NCBI GenBank assembly: GCA_030710605.1 | Contig: CP092886.1 | Location: 51,842,741 to 51,906,740, forward strand | DNA: 64,000 nucleotides | Source of the DNA: Cordylochernes scorpioides | Taxonomy: Eukaryota; Arthropoda; Arachnida; Pseudoscorpiones; Chernetidae | Direction of reading: 5' to 3' | Shown: one piece after another, positions 33,701 to 44,030 of the stretch | Position numbering within the stretch: position 1 is the stretch's first letter | How the letters are laid out: every line of letters starts with the position of its first letter | The notes under the pieces: generated by a model | What the model saw: only the letters and a program-made list of their open reading frames with translations | Database searches by the model: none | Told to the model about the DNA's origin: nothing | Translations under genes and position numbers: made by a program

Positions 33701-35001
33701 GCATATGACTTTTGGTCATCAGTTTTTGGATTAAAGGAATACAAGAATTTATAATTTTGAAAAAGAAGGTTTTTTGAGAAATCTATTTGTAATCTAAATT
33801 TATAAAATATCGTTAAACCTAAAATAATATATTCTATTGGAGTATCACAAACAAACATTTCTTGATATTTTGTAATTTTACCTAAGCTAAGCCTAACTAA
33901 TATTTTGTATAATGGATAACTAAATCCTTCTACCTGACCTATTTTGTCTTTTGGGGAATTATCTAACATTTTATAATGAATATAATTTAAGTATTTTAAT
34001 GGGATAATAGATATTGATGATGCAGTATCAAGTACACAGGGTAAGGATACTTGATTTATGAGTACTGAGAATAATAATAAAGTTCTACCTGGGTTTATGG
34101 GCTTTGGGGTAGTATTCTTCAGTGGGCAGTACCTGGGAGAATCGGGTGAAGAGGCACTAGGAACTGTCGGTTGGTAGTCATGGGGAGTGGGTGGAGGGAA
34201 GGAACTAGAAGCTGCGGCTTGGTAGGAGTGGGGACTGGCTGAAGAGAAGGATCTGGAAGCTGTTGGGCGCTGGACACGGGGAGTGGCCGGAGATCTGGAA
34301 GCTGTTGGGCTGCGGTATGGGCACACTGAGTGGTAGTGCCATTGAAGCTCCAATCCCAGACGTTCGCAAATTCGGCAAGGCATTGGTGGCCTCTGCACTT
34401 GCGAGCTACCATAATATCCGGCAGGTCTGGGTGATGGGTGAAGCGCTGGATTAAAAGCTTGGAGACGGCCCTTTTCCACCGGCGTTCCAGATCCCGTTAA
34501 GCTATTTTCAACTTTTATGGCCATGGTTAGCCACTCCGAGGGCTGCACTGCGTCTATTGTAGCCAGGTAGGGCTTGTATTTTGTTTTTACTCCCTCATTT
34601 AATAGCTCCACTATGGAGGTGAGGTTCAACTCAACATTGTTTGTCAGCTGCATTTTCCTGTGGAAGTATTGCGTGACTGTTTCCTGTTCCTCTTGGGTGA
34701 TCCTCATCATTTCCACCAAGGGCGTCAATTTGACCTTCTGGAACCTGATTATTAGGCTTTCTTTTAATTTACTCCAGTCTTCTATGTTGCAGAGGCTTTC
34801 GAAATAATAGGTCAAGGCCTCATCCTGTAGGTAGTCTGATAGATGAAGCACCTTCCAACCGTGATCCAACCCGTAGGAGTCACTCTTTCTTTCAAAATTT
34901 GTAATCCACGTTTTAATATTTAGACTATTATTATATTTCACAAATGATGGCATCGCTTGGTATGCAAATTCAGCATCTTTTTCTTTTTTTGTTTTTGCCA
35001 T
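30754..35001 (-). CDS. Ty3/gypsy Gag-Pol polyprotein
   Basis: 1415 codons without a break. In order: a Gag region; a Cys/His cluster starting at C209 (CRIC, later HYHSVC); a Ser/Pro-rich linker; an aspartic protease with D325 in LDTASS (Ala replaces the usual Gly); a reverse transcriptase with YFDD (D710, D711) and PYGLKNGPSQFERIM; RNase H with D857 in ITDASG and later HTDHLPL; an integrase zinc-binding HHCC region; the integrase triad D1098, D1156, E1192 (35 residues between the last two); and a C-terminal RYIGPFTIL module. It makes cDNA in particles and integrates it. Gag and Pol are fused in one frame. All catalytic residues are present, so it could be functional. Lineage within gypsy not assigned. 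Confidence 0.93.
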   Translation of the reverse strand: MAKTKKEKDAEFAYQAMPSFVKYNNSLNIKTWITNFERKSDSYGLDHGWKVLHLSDYLQDEALTYYFESLCNIEDWSKLKESLIIRFQKVKLTPLVEMMRITQEEQETVTQYFHRKMQLTNNVELNLTSIVELLNEGVKTKYKPYLATIDAVQPSEWLTMAIKVENSLTGSGTPVEKGRLQAFNPALHPSPRPAGYYGSSQVQRPPMPCRICERLGLELQWHYHSVCPYRSPTASRSPATPRVQRPTASRSFSSASPHSYQAAASSSFPPPTPHDYQPTVPSASSPDSPRYCPLKNTTPKPINPGRTLLLFSVLINQVSLPCVLDTASSISIIPLKYLNYIHYKMLDNSPKDKIGQVEGFSYPLYKILVRLSLGKITKYQEMFVCDTPIEYIILGLTIFYKFRLQIDFSKNLLFQNYKFLYSFNPKTDDQKSYATTLCIPDPYYVKNSSLLNINPLYNFNSFDIPNTYVKHIDHNSNPIIDSNSYHSMQIPCPIVNYNSYLDLSNLDINPNFSIQTISDILHKYKNVFSKHNFDIGCIRTNPICISLSDNIPIAQKPYRTSFYNNAEIQKQITELLKYGIIRPSSSPYSSPALLVNKKSDTPNHPTRLCIDYRKINQKTVPEHTPIPLIEQIIDRLSQSKIYTILDVKNAYWHIPIDEKDKYKTSFVTQLGCYEWNRLPYGLKNGPSQFERIMKSIFTKHNIQYALNYFDDIIIHSKTYEEHITHLEDILNIFEQENIKLNLNKCKFLQKEIKFLGYTINSGKYTPNNTNIEAILKLNRPYNIKTLQRFLGTINIYNKFIPHYAQIRAPLNELLLKNAAWLWSTKHEQAFQTLKNALISKPVLYIYDPSKPCHLITDASGLGVAGVLKQPDEQGILHPIAYYSRKLHPYEQNYTASEIETLAIINSVQRFHTYLHNVHFTLHTDHLPLKWIKNVKNPHGRLFRWSLILSQYNFDIKHIKGLNNIEADMLSRAPVSFYLTYNELKEHQTTEQISNSKFKIQNDIFIINRKGFKRAYVPQTLRHKLLNKVHTKHGHIGTTQMTKIISPYYYWPHLTRDIANYTKHCETCQLNKSRDNRIVYGPLQQMPIATHPNHIFSLDTMGGLHNYGTTKHSIHMIVDHHSRFLWTFPTKSVSTDSYITCLKNLFQINKPEILITDRNAAFLSNKFKQFLGKNNVKHLLTSAHHPETNAKVERLNSTIINRLRCEYNHNLKIPWTKYIPNITESYNDTVHTITGFTPRFLYYGIQPQYIEHDTETHTPIEKARKLTIERTIKSHEHSKQLYDIKHPEPIFKEGDQVLVKTFIYPNTGKLTQRYIGPFTILKQLSPVTYEINKPNLPQRKQTEIIHSNKLKLFYPESDFLLQNSTNIENDPIVNQNSSTKLIDIDDKPCFLQKGHILDMDNGEQISTPILLPTHIT

Positions 35002-35271
35002 TTTTTCACAAGTTTCAGTAAATTGATAGAAAATTTAATAAAATTTAGGTAAATCCTGTCGACTTATGTTATATTTTAGAATTTTTTGTGTTTGATTGTT
35101 GAAAAGAGGTGCAGTCGTGGAAAAATAAAAATAATTATTTACCTTTCAAGCAGATTTTTATTTTGAATCTCTTGAAGTAAAAATATACATAAAATTATTT
35201 ATATCACAGTAATATAAAATTTAGAAAATGAATTCTATATTCGTGATTTTTAAAAGATAGGTATGGTTAAA

Positions 35272-35412
35272 TATACATATTTACAACAATAATAATTAAA
35301 AGTGATATTTTTTTGAATATATGGTCAAAAATGCAGAACAGTCAATGAATGAAAAAATAAAATATATGTTTTAAAAAAAAATAAAATATTTGTATTTTAG
35401 ATTATATAATAT
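35272..35412 (-). repeat. 5' terminal direct repeat of the gypsy element
   Basis: Counterpart of 30141-30281. On the minus strand it precedes a 270-bp leader before the polyprotein ATG at 35001. An AT microsatellite adjoins its outer edge (35409-35430). Confidence 0.8.
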
Positions 35413-37545
35413 ATATATATATATATATATGTTAGTTTTTTTTTTATTTTCAGGAGAGAGGATTTAATAGGAGATTTAATAGGAGAGATGATGAGTATAG
35501 AAGATATAATATCCAGAGTTAATATTATTGGTCAATAGAAAAATTGCTGTAAAGTATAGAAACATAAACAGTAGCAATGTTTTTCTTTATTCTTGAAAAG
35601 TGCAAGTTTTTGGATCTTTATAATCCCCTTCAACAGGCATAGCTATAAGTTGACTTATAGAAACTCATTCCTACTGTTTATAATTTTTATTTTAATATTA
35701 TTGGGTTGAACCAATGATATATGTTGAGAATATCAAGCGATATATTCAAGCTATCATTTTAATTCTATCAGAATGATAACTTAGAGAATGTTAATTTATG
35801 AATTAATTATTATTATATAAATTTAAAAAAATAAAGGTAATCTAAATATAGACAGGAAAATCTATAGTTAGAATTCTTAAGAAAAGGGAGGTTACATACT
35901 TTATTTGACAAATACAACTATTTATTTATTATGCAAAACATAGAAAAATATTTACAATGGTTGGTCAATGGTCAAATGACATTAGGCGTCAGGTTTGAGG
36001 CTAATCATATATTTTCGAGAGAAAGAGTCGACAAATAAACCTATTGTATTAATTAATAATATAATTTCGCGTGTGCTTTTATTTATTAAATTATATCATA
36101 TAATTTTATAATTAATTTTATTTTCGATAAAAGTTATAGTTAATTTCTCAAATGATGTTTCCTTCCTAAAACATTGATTAATACTGATCTTATATAACTA
36201 AATAAAAGATATGTTTCGGCCACTCTTTTATATGTATTAAGATTAAAACATTTGAATTTCTAGAAAATGTATGATAATATTTAAATATGATTTGGATGAT
36301 TAAAAATATGAATATAAAAAAATAATATTTCCTTATTTTCTTTATGTATGTGCTGTATTATGCGTGTGATTTAAATTATTTTTTTTTCAAATTCTTCTCG
36401 TAATTAGATTCACATTATTAGTAATGTGGTTTAAAATATATATGTAGGCTATTTGTCCTAACACATTTCAATCCTATCCTTGCTAAAATTGTGAAAAACT
36501 CTGGAAACCCTTTAGATCGCGTACCAAAGGTTGTCATTTAATGATCAGATTTTTAAGAAAAACAGTTAAAGGAATAATTGGTCTTTTAATGCTCTTGAGG
36601 GTATTGTCAATATTTTATTAAGCCCGTTGAAGAGCGATTATCCCTTGAAAGCTAGCATTTTTTAATAAAAAGAAACTCACTGTGAGAAAATATTTTGTAA
36701 TTTTAAAAATATTTCAATCCTAATATTATATAAAACCCACAACACACAAAAGGTTCAGGTGATGAAATAGCAATTGCATTTTAAATATCTATCATTGACT
36801 ATTGCTGAAAAGAAATGACAATTGATGCAATTTGAAGTTTGGTTAGAGTGCATGGGTTCAGCAAATAGCCTAATAACTTGCATACCAGGAAAAAACAAAT
36901 GAATCCCATCGTCGTTATTTTTATTCGAGGCATTCTCGGAAGGGCAATTTAAATTTATTTCTGAGAGCCTATTACTTCAGATATATTTAATTTGGATTAA
37001 ATATCTACCTTAATTTTTATTTTCTGCCTTCTATAACTCTAATTGAATAATTTAGAATTTCATTCAAAGAAAGAAAATCTTAATTTTAAACTCTTCTCTC
37101 TATCTTTTGTTGACAAATATTCAAAGGAATGGTCAAATTCTAAAATATACATTAAAAATATATATGATACATAGGAAATTTCGACTTTAATAAAGATATC
37201 TTAAATTCATATTTAAGCTTTTCAAAATCTTATTTTGTATAAATCTATATTCGAAATATATATATTTCCAGAACACTTAGATTTCTGATATTTTATACAC
37301 TTGCTCAACCCCGATGAAAATGCAATTGTAGAAAATCTAGATTTCAGAAAAAAAAGTAGAAATAAAGTTTTAGATATTATATAAAATTTGTTCAAAATAA
37401 TAGATTGTCTGAGAGTATGCGAATAGAAATATTTGTTTTGGAAGTCTTTAATGTAACACGTCAAGATTCTCATTATAAAAAAAAACAATATTAATTTGCC
37501 AATTACTGAAATCTCAATAGGCCATTTTCTATTAGCGTTTCTAAT
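35413..37545. other. AT-rich intergenic DNA with two hairpin-motif fragments
   Basis: On the minus strand CCTGTTGAAGGGG is followed by a GGAT/ATCC hairpin and ACTTGCAC at about 35590-35642. At 36605-36665 (plus) CCCGTTGAAGAGCG is followed by GAAAGCTAGC. Both resemble the cores of the palindromes at 1.1-2.1 kb. No gene is seen. Confidence 0.4.
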
Positions 37546-37550
37546 AATTT

Positions 37551-37745
37551 TGTTAAAATGGCAATTCTCTCGGATTTCATGATATAATTATTTTGACCAG
37601 TGACCTGTTACTCTGTGGTGTGTTGCGGTGTATCTATAAATGGAATATCTTTGTTAGTTTAGTTAGTTGTGTTATCTTACCGTGACCGGTTCAATAAAAT
37701 CCTCCGGTGTTCAGTGCCCTCTCCTATCTTCCTCCTTTTTCAACA
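37551..37745 (+). repeat. 5' LTR of the copia element
   Basis: Starts TGTTAAAATGGC, ends TTTTTCAACA. It contains a TATA-like box at about 37630 (TATCTATAAATGG; the 3' LTR has TATATATAAATGG, the only difference) and a TTCAATAAAATCC poly(A) signal. Confidence 0.95.
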
Positions 37746-37759
37746 GGTTATGGGCCCAG
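37746..37759 (+). other. Primer-binding site for half initiator tRNA-Met
   Basis: GGTTATGGGCCCAG follows the LTR directly. It is complementary to the anticodon arm of eukaryotic initiator tRNA-Met, not to a tRNA 3' end. This is the cleaved half-tRNA priming known for Drosophila copia. Confidence 0.8.
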
Positions 37760-37800
37760 GATTACTTTAAAGAAATTGTAGCATCAAGAAAATATTCAAA

Positions 37801-40800
37801 ATGTCAAGCCTTTATCAAATAGAAAAATTAAATTCTGAAAATTTTGAAACATGGAAGATGCAAATGAAAATGATTCTTATTCATTCCGACCTTTGGGAAT
37901 ATGCAAATAGCATAAGAATCAAGCCTGAAACCGAGGTAGAATCCAACGAATGGGAGAAGAACGACTAGAAGGCGCTGGCTACTATAGTCCTAAGTTTGAG
38001 CCCTCCAGAAATAATACATGTTAAAAAATGCACAACTTCTGCAGAAGCATGAAAAAAATTAAATAAAGTGCATCAACCAAGAGGGCCTGCAACTAAGGTT
38101 TTCCTTACGAAACAGTTGATCCTCTTGAAGATGAATCCTAATGAAAGGCTGTGTGCAGGACTACCTTAACAAGTTTACCAGTTTGGCTGACAGGCTGGGT
38201 GAAATGGATGCTCAAGTCCCAGAGGACTTCCTTTCTATCCTTTTATTATGTAGCCTTCCAGAGAGTTATGAAGGATTTAGAACAGCGATAGAAACTAGGG
38301 ACGAACTGCCTAGCTTTGAGGCTTTAAAAGTGAAAATGCTGGAGGAGGAAATTAGGCAAACTCAATTGAACGGCACAACTAATACCGAACAAGCTTTCCT
38401 TGGAAATCCAGAAATAAAGAATTTGCCCAGCACATCAAAACCAAAGCCAAAGGGATTCCCATTTAGCTGCCACTTCTGTGGAAAAAAGGGGCATAAAGCT
38501 GCCGACTGCAGAAAAAGAAAGTCCAGGAACCCTAAAAATGAAATGGTTGCGTCCTTTGGGACAAAATATTTGAGCAAACTTGGCGCAAATGAATGGTGTC
38601 TGGATAGTGGCGCAACTGCCCACATGTGCAGCTCAAGAGACTCATTCGATCATTTTGAGGAGACTGCACCAGTGAAAATTACACTGGCCAATGGTGGATT
38701 CATTGAAGCTCTGGGAAAGGGGAAGGTAAAATTGGAATGTTCGGGTAAAAACGGACCTGTAACCTTATCCTTGGAAGACGTATTATTTGTTCCTGAATTA
38801 AACGGCAATTTGTTTTCCATCAGTAGGTGTACGGGCAAATATAATATTGTAAATTTCAAGTACAGAAAGGCTGAAATAGTGAATTTGCATAAAAAATTTG
38901 CATACAGGCCTATGAAAGGAATGAACTTTACATCTTAAGTCAAATCAATTGTCCTAAGGCATTAGCGACAAGAGAAATTTGCATAGCTGGAGAGAAAAAT
39001 TACGAAAAATGGCATAGTAGATTTGGCCATTTAAATTTGCAAGATCTCAAAAAGCTAAAAATGCAAAATATTGTTTACGGCCTGCCAAATTTTGATGTTA
39101 AAAATTTTACCTGTGAAGTTTGTTTGAAAGGTAAACAAACAAGGCTACCTTTTCAGAAAGAGTCTTTTACAAGATCAAGGGAACCACTGGAGCTGGTTCA
39201 TACTGACATTTGTGGTCCCATGAGAACAAAATCATTGGGTGGCGCCCTTTATTTTTCAACATTTATTGATGACTTCTCAGGATTTATCTTCACATTTATA
39301 ATGAAATCAAGAAGTGAAGTATTTAAAGGATTTAGAATATTCAAAAATTATGCTGAGAAGCAAACCGGAAAAAAGTTGAAATGTATTAGAAATGATAATG
39401 CGCCTGAATACCTTAGCAGAGAATTCAAGGATTACCTAGAAGGAGAAGGTGTAGGACGTCAGCTCTCTGTCGAATATACACCTCAACAGAACGGTGTCGC
39501 TGAGAGAGCGAATAGAACTCTAGTAGATATGACTAGGTGCTTTATGATTGAAGGTAATTTACCTGAAACTTTATGGGCTGAACTAATACACACGGCAACT
39601 TATATCAGAAATAGATTCCCGAGAAATAACGATTGTAAAACTCCACCTGAGTTATTTACCAAAAGAAAACCTGTAGTTTCTCATTTAAAAATTGTAGGAA
39701 GTAAATCGTTTGCCATGAATAATAGGCCAAATAGATCAAAGTTCGCACCTCGTAGTGAGGAATACAAATTGATAGGCTATTTCACAGAATCTAAGGCATA
39801 CAGACTTTGGAAGCCTGGTACACGTACAATTATAAAAAGTAGAGATGTACGTTTTATTGAACCAGAATTATCAAGAATTCGGAATGAAGTCATTGAAATT
39901 GATGTTAGTCCACAAAAAGATCCTTTTGTCAAGGAAATTCCTCTAGTTGAAGAAAAGGGAAGCAAGTCCGAAGTTGAATCACGAACTGAAATTGAAAGTG
40001 AATCGGATCTAGAGATGTCTGATTTAGTGGACGAGCCGTCAGAAAGTGAAGTGGTCATTTCAAGAAGAGGAAGAGGACGACCAAGATATATTAGAACAGG
40101 AAAACCTGGCCGACCAAGAAAGGAGTACCCTACAGCCAATTTGTCAACGCAAGAACTTCTAGAGGCGAAATACTTGCCAGATCCAAAAGACGCAGAGGAA
40201 GCGCTGTCAGGAAGGGATTCTTATTTTTGGAAGAAAGCAATGGAGGAAGAGTTTATTCCTTGATTGAGAACAAAACTTGGGAATTGGTTGATCCCCCTAA
40301 GAATCGAAACATCATAGGAACCAAATGGGTATTCAAAACGAAATGCAATAGTGATGGTTCTGTTGAGCGCCATAAGGCTCGCCTAGTAGCAAAAGGCTAT
40401 TCACAGCAGTACGGAATAGACTACGAGGAAACTTTTGCCCCAGTAGTGCGCCAAAGTACTATTAGAATGTTTTTAGCCTTGGCTGTTGAATACAACTTGA
40501 TACTCCATCAGATGGACGTTCAATCTGCTTATTTGAATGGAGAAATTAAAGAAGAAATTTATATGACACAGCCGGAAAACTTCGTCTCAAGAAAATATCC
40601 AGAGAGAGTATGTCGACTCAAAAAGGCAATTTATGGGCTGAAACAAACTGGAATAGTTTGGCATGAAAGGCTCGACAATGAATTGAAGAATTTGGGACTG
40701 AAGCAAATTCAATCTGACAACTGTGTCTACATCAAACATCATGAAGGCATTCTTCTGGTGGCAATCTATGTTGATGATCTGATAATTGCGGCTGAAAGAG

Positions 40801-41722
40801 AAGACACGTTGAAATCCTTTAAAGAAAGTATGAAAAGGATATTCAAAATAAAGGATCTTGGAGGGATAAATTGTTGCCTGGGTATAAGGATACAAATGAA
40901 AGAGGATGGTTCAATATCCATAAATCAAGAGAGATATATTGAAGAACTTCTGGCGAAATATAGGATGAAAGAGGCAAAGCCTATTTCTACACCCATGGAC
41001 TCGAACTCCAAGTTAACAAAAATTTCATCTATAGAAGGTGAGAATAAGCCAGTGAAAAAGGTAGAATACCAATCACTGATTGGATCATTGATATATCTCT
41101 CAGTGTCGACAAGGCCCGATATAGCCTATGCAGTTAGTGCTTTGGGACAGTTCAGTAATGATCCTAGGAGACAGCACTGGAATGCTGCCAAGCGTGTCCT
41201 CCGCTATTTGAAAGGCACCTCATGTTTGAGAATTACCTACAGGAAATCTAATGAGGCTCTTCATGGTTATGTCGACGCTGATTGGGGTGGAAACCTCGTG
41301 GATAGAAAATCTCATACGGGAATTGTTTACTTCTTGGCAAGAGGTCCAATAGCCTGGGAATCGAAGAAGCAGCAGACTGTCACTCTTTCGAGCACAGAAT
41401 CTGAGTACATCGCACTTTGTGAAGCAGGAAAGGGGGAGTCTATCTTAGAGCGCTGTTGGATGAGATGGGATTTGGTGAATTGCTGAATGGACCGACTGTT
41501 CTGAAGACGGATAACCAGGGTGCTCAACAGCTGGCGAGAAATCCGGTTTATCATGCCAGAACTAAACACATTGACATCAAATGGCATTACATCAGAAGCA
41601 TTTGCAGCGATGGACTTGTCGAGGTCGTCCACACACCAACCCAAGAAAATGTTGCCGACATCCTTACTAAAGGCCTACCAAGGTTTTTGTATGAAAAACA
41701 CGTCACTGGATTTGGAATGTAG
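37801..41722 (+). pseudogene. copia Gag-Pol, disrupted
   Basis: The polyprotein starts at 37801 (MSSLYQIEKLN). In order are a CX2CX4HX4C knuckle (CHFCGKKGHKAADC), a protease WCLDSGATAHMC, the GAG-pre-integrase HHCC, an integrase core (VHTDICGP, NDNAPEY, NGVAERANR), reverse transcriptase with YVDD, and RNase H ending with HTPTQENVADILTKGLP. Breaks are in-frame TAG at 37966, TGA at 38050, and frame changes near 38140, 38915, 40240 and 41440. The frames 38141-38938, 39037-40263, 40227-41486 and 41456-41722 are the surviving pieces. Domain order INT-RT-RNaseH identifies copia. It cannot make an intact polyprotein. Confidence 0.93.
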
Positions 41723-41745
41723 AAATCTGATGAATTGAGGGGAAG

Positions 41746-41940
41746 TGTTAAAATGGCAATTCTCTCGGATTTCATGATATAATTATTTTGACCAGTGACC
41801 TGTTACTCTGTGGTGTGTTGCGGTGTATATATAAATGGAATATCTTTGTTAGTTTAGTTAGTTGTGTTATCTTACCGTGACCGGTTCAATAAAATCCTCC
41901 GGTGTTCAGTGCCCTCTCCTATCTTCCTCCTTTTTCAACA
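41746..41940 (+). repeat. 3' LTR of the copia element
   Basis: 195 bp, one substitution relative to the 5' LTR. Directly preceded by the purine tract and followed by the AATTT target duplication. Confidence 0.95.
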
Positions 41941-41945
41941 AATTT

Positions 41946-43275
41946 ATTTCAACTTTCGAGTATATTATTTTGAAAATGGCTCCATGATTTCATTTGAAAT
42001 TTTTTCGTATACATATATAGGATCTTTTTAACTTTTAAATAAGTAAAAATATAAAGAACAGATTTTAACGAATATTTATTGATTTCATATATTTCAAAAC
42101 TTTCCTAAATAGTTAAAATGATAAGAGCTCCTATGTTATCTAAATTAATATTTATAAATAGTATATAAATAGAAGAGAGAGTTTGCAATATATGAATATA
42201 ATATTTGAACATGTATAAATATATGTTTTTTAATTAAAAGGCATATATTGGATCAATATATCATTTATTTTACCAATATTTCAGTTGGCTGAACGCCAAC
42301 CTTTTGGCGTTATATATAAATTATATATATTCATATATATTACTCTAGTTCGTTAGAGGAAACAATATTCTTGTGAAATCAGTCAATAAGTAAATGTGTT
42401 GCATAAGATTTTTATCAAATACATGTTAACCGATGCATTATGTTCTCTCTGCACAAATCACGTACTGTATTCAATTCCATGTTCTGAACTGCCCAAATAA
42501 TATAAAATAACAATTGTTTCAAATTATTTTATAAAAGGAGAGATGCTCATATTTTCAAATACTAGAGCAAGTATGAACTGACTTAATGCATTCATGCCAT
42601 TAATTTGAATTTTATCAGTAGTAGCTCTAACCAATATTTGGTTTGTATGACTACTACCTATATTAGTGCTATGAGTGATAGATAAATTTTAATTCTACTC
42701 CGATAAATAATCTGATGACACAAAATGTCGTTATTGAATATCAAAGGTTGGTGCTTTGTATAAATTTCGCGTTATTCAAATTGTCAAAATATATTGCGAC
42801 GTGGATGACAAGGCCAAGATACCAGAGTGAAGTTGAGGAAAGAGGAGTGGACTCTAGCGGCCTCCGCTGCCATGTGGCAGGCGCTAAAAACAGCATTCCT
42901 GTGTGGGGGAGGACAGAGTCTGGTTACATCTGCGGCAAGAAGAAGACGTGGCGACTTGCCTCCTGGCGTGTGGATATTCCTACAAGGCGGTGCCAGTAGA
43001 GACTGACATCGGAGCGATTTAAAGGCGTTGTGGGCCAGGCTGCATGTGTATAGTGTGGAGCGGAATGCTTCACAAGAGAACGTCCACGGCGCCAAGGTTT
43101 CTTCTGTCGGGGAGGTTGAAGGCAAGTCTCACTGTTGTATTCCTTCTGTTGAGTGAGATACAATGAAGCGTTAACTTTGGCTGCAATCCCTTCGAACTCA
43201 CTTGTATATCTTTGTCGCATCCTGAGCAGACAAAGTACACGAATAGCGTCTGGGTACGACGTAACAATATGTATA
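41946..43275. other. Intergenic DNA with Penelope-type motif and an unassigned GC-richer patch
   Basis: 42228-42308 repeats the GGCATATATTGGATC motif. On the minus strand its hairpin is GTTGGC/GCCAAC, then TGAAATATTGG. 42784-43250 is GC-richer, with overlapping frames of 94 to 162 codons on both strands (for example minus 42924-43412). None shows a domain I recognise, and the frames run into the neighbouring transposon end, so I do not call a gene. Confidence 0.35.
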
Positions 43276-44030
43276 TAGGGTGTATCAGATAAATTGGTAA
43301 TAATCACAAATGTATATATTACCTGAAATTTATTACAAGTAGAAATATAAAAAGAATTGAAACAGAATTGAACACAGTAGTAGATAGAAGGATCTAGTTT
43401 TGATTTATTCAATGTAGTTTACATTATAAGTTACAACAGTCCCAAGGTGAGTGCAGAATGAAGCACAGGTCATGGCGACGATGATTTTGTCCATTTGGGT
43501 CATTTCCGTGTGAATCGCTTTCTTATCAGACTGAATGATATTGTGGTGAGCATTTTTTTACATATCTCTCAACAACGGCCATATATAGTAGTCGAGTTAC
43601 GATGTCAAATATCAGGGCTGCAGTGACTGAGGACGTTAAGTGTCAGCCCTGATTGTTTGTTTTTTACCTTGTGGGGGCTGAATCCTGTTGAAAGAAATCC
43701 CTTCTTCCTGCAATTGCCATGTCTACCTAGAACTTCATAACGGTCTCCAGGACTTTGAAGAAAGTTTCAGTGTTCATCCTAAGGTCTTCTCAAATAAATG
43801 GGGAGGCATGACATCACCTTCACTGTTGATTACGCAAAGGACCATGACAGAGGCAAAATATATCGTGTGCATTACGACAAGTTCCTCTGAGAGATCTTTA
43901 CAGATCCAGCGATTCCTGGGATTTACCTTTTGGCCCACGTCGATTTTCAGCCATATGCCAACCTGTATAGCATGGTTCGAGGAATGGCCCTAATTAGTAT
44001 AGGGGCAGCTTCGATTTCACAATATCCTTC
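43276..44030 (-). pseudogene. Truncated, disrupted maT transposon
   Basis: The end TAGGGTGTATCAGATAAATTGG (43276) is a diverged version of the intact maT terminal repeat at 24.9 kb. On the minus strand the transposase C terminus can be followed from a TAA at 43405-43407 back to the region of the first catalytic Asp near 43950. The sequence then jumps (about 43990-44020) to what matches the N-terminal start, so most of the DNA-binding domain is deleted. Frameshifts are present throughout. The 101-codon plus-strand frame over it is antisense. Confidence 0.75.

Larger units (their letters stand above)
30141..35412 (-). mobile_element. Ty3/gypsy LTR retrotransposon, apparently full length
   Basis: About 5.27 kb, bounded by direct repeats of about 140 bp (30141-30281 and 35272-35412). 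These are identical except in an A-run, implying a recent insertion. On the minus strand, a purine tract CAGGGGGGAAA (30282-30292) lies just upstream of the 3' repeat, as expected for second-strand priming. The repeats do not start TG and end CA, no obvious tRNA primer site follows the 5' repeat, and the AT-rich flanks hide any target duplication. A single gag-pol frame fills the interior. No envelope gene is present. Confidence 0.85.
37551..41940 (+). mobile_element. Ty1/copia LTR retrotransposon, structurally complete, coding region broken
   Basis: 4390 bp with two 195-bp LTRs that differ at one base, and a 5-bp target duplication AATTT (37546-37550 and 41941-41945). The LTRs start TG and end CA. 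Internal signals are a primer site at 37746-37759 and a purine tract GAGGGGAAG at 41737-41745. The insertion is therefore young. The gag-pol frame nonetheless has at least two stops and four frameshifts. Confidence 0.95.

Noticed and set aside
42924..43412. 162-codon minus-strand frame
   Set aside because: It runs from an unassigned patch into the terminal region of the maT relic and shows no domain; treated as chance.
43688..43993. 101-codon plus-strand frame
   Set aside because: It is the antisense of the decayed maT transposase; it matches the antisense reading of the intact copy.
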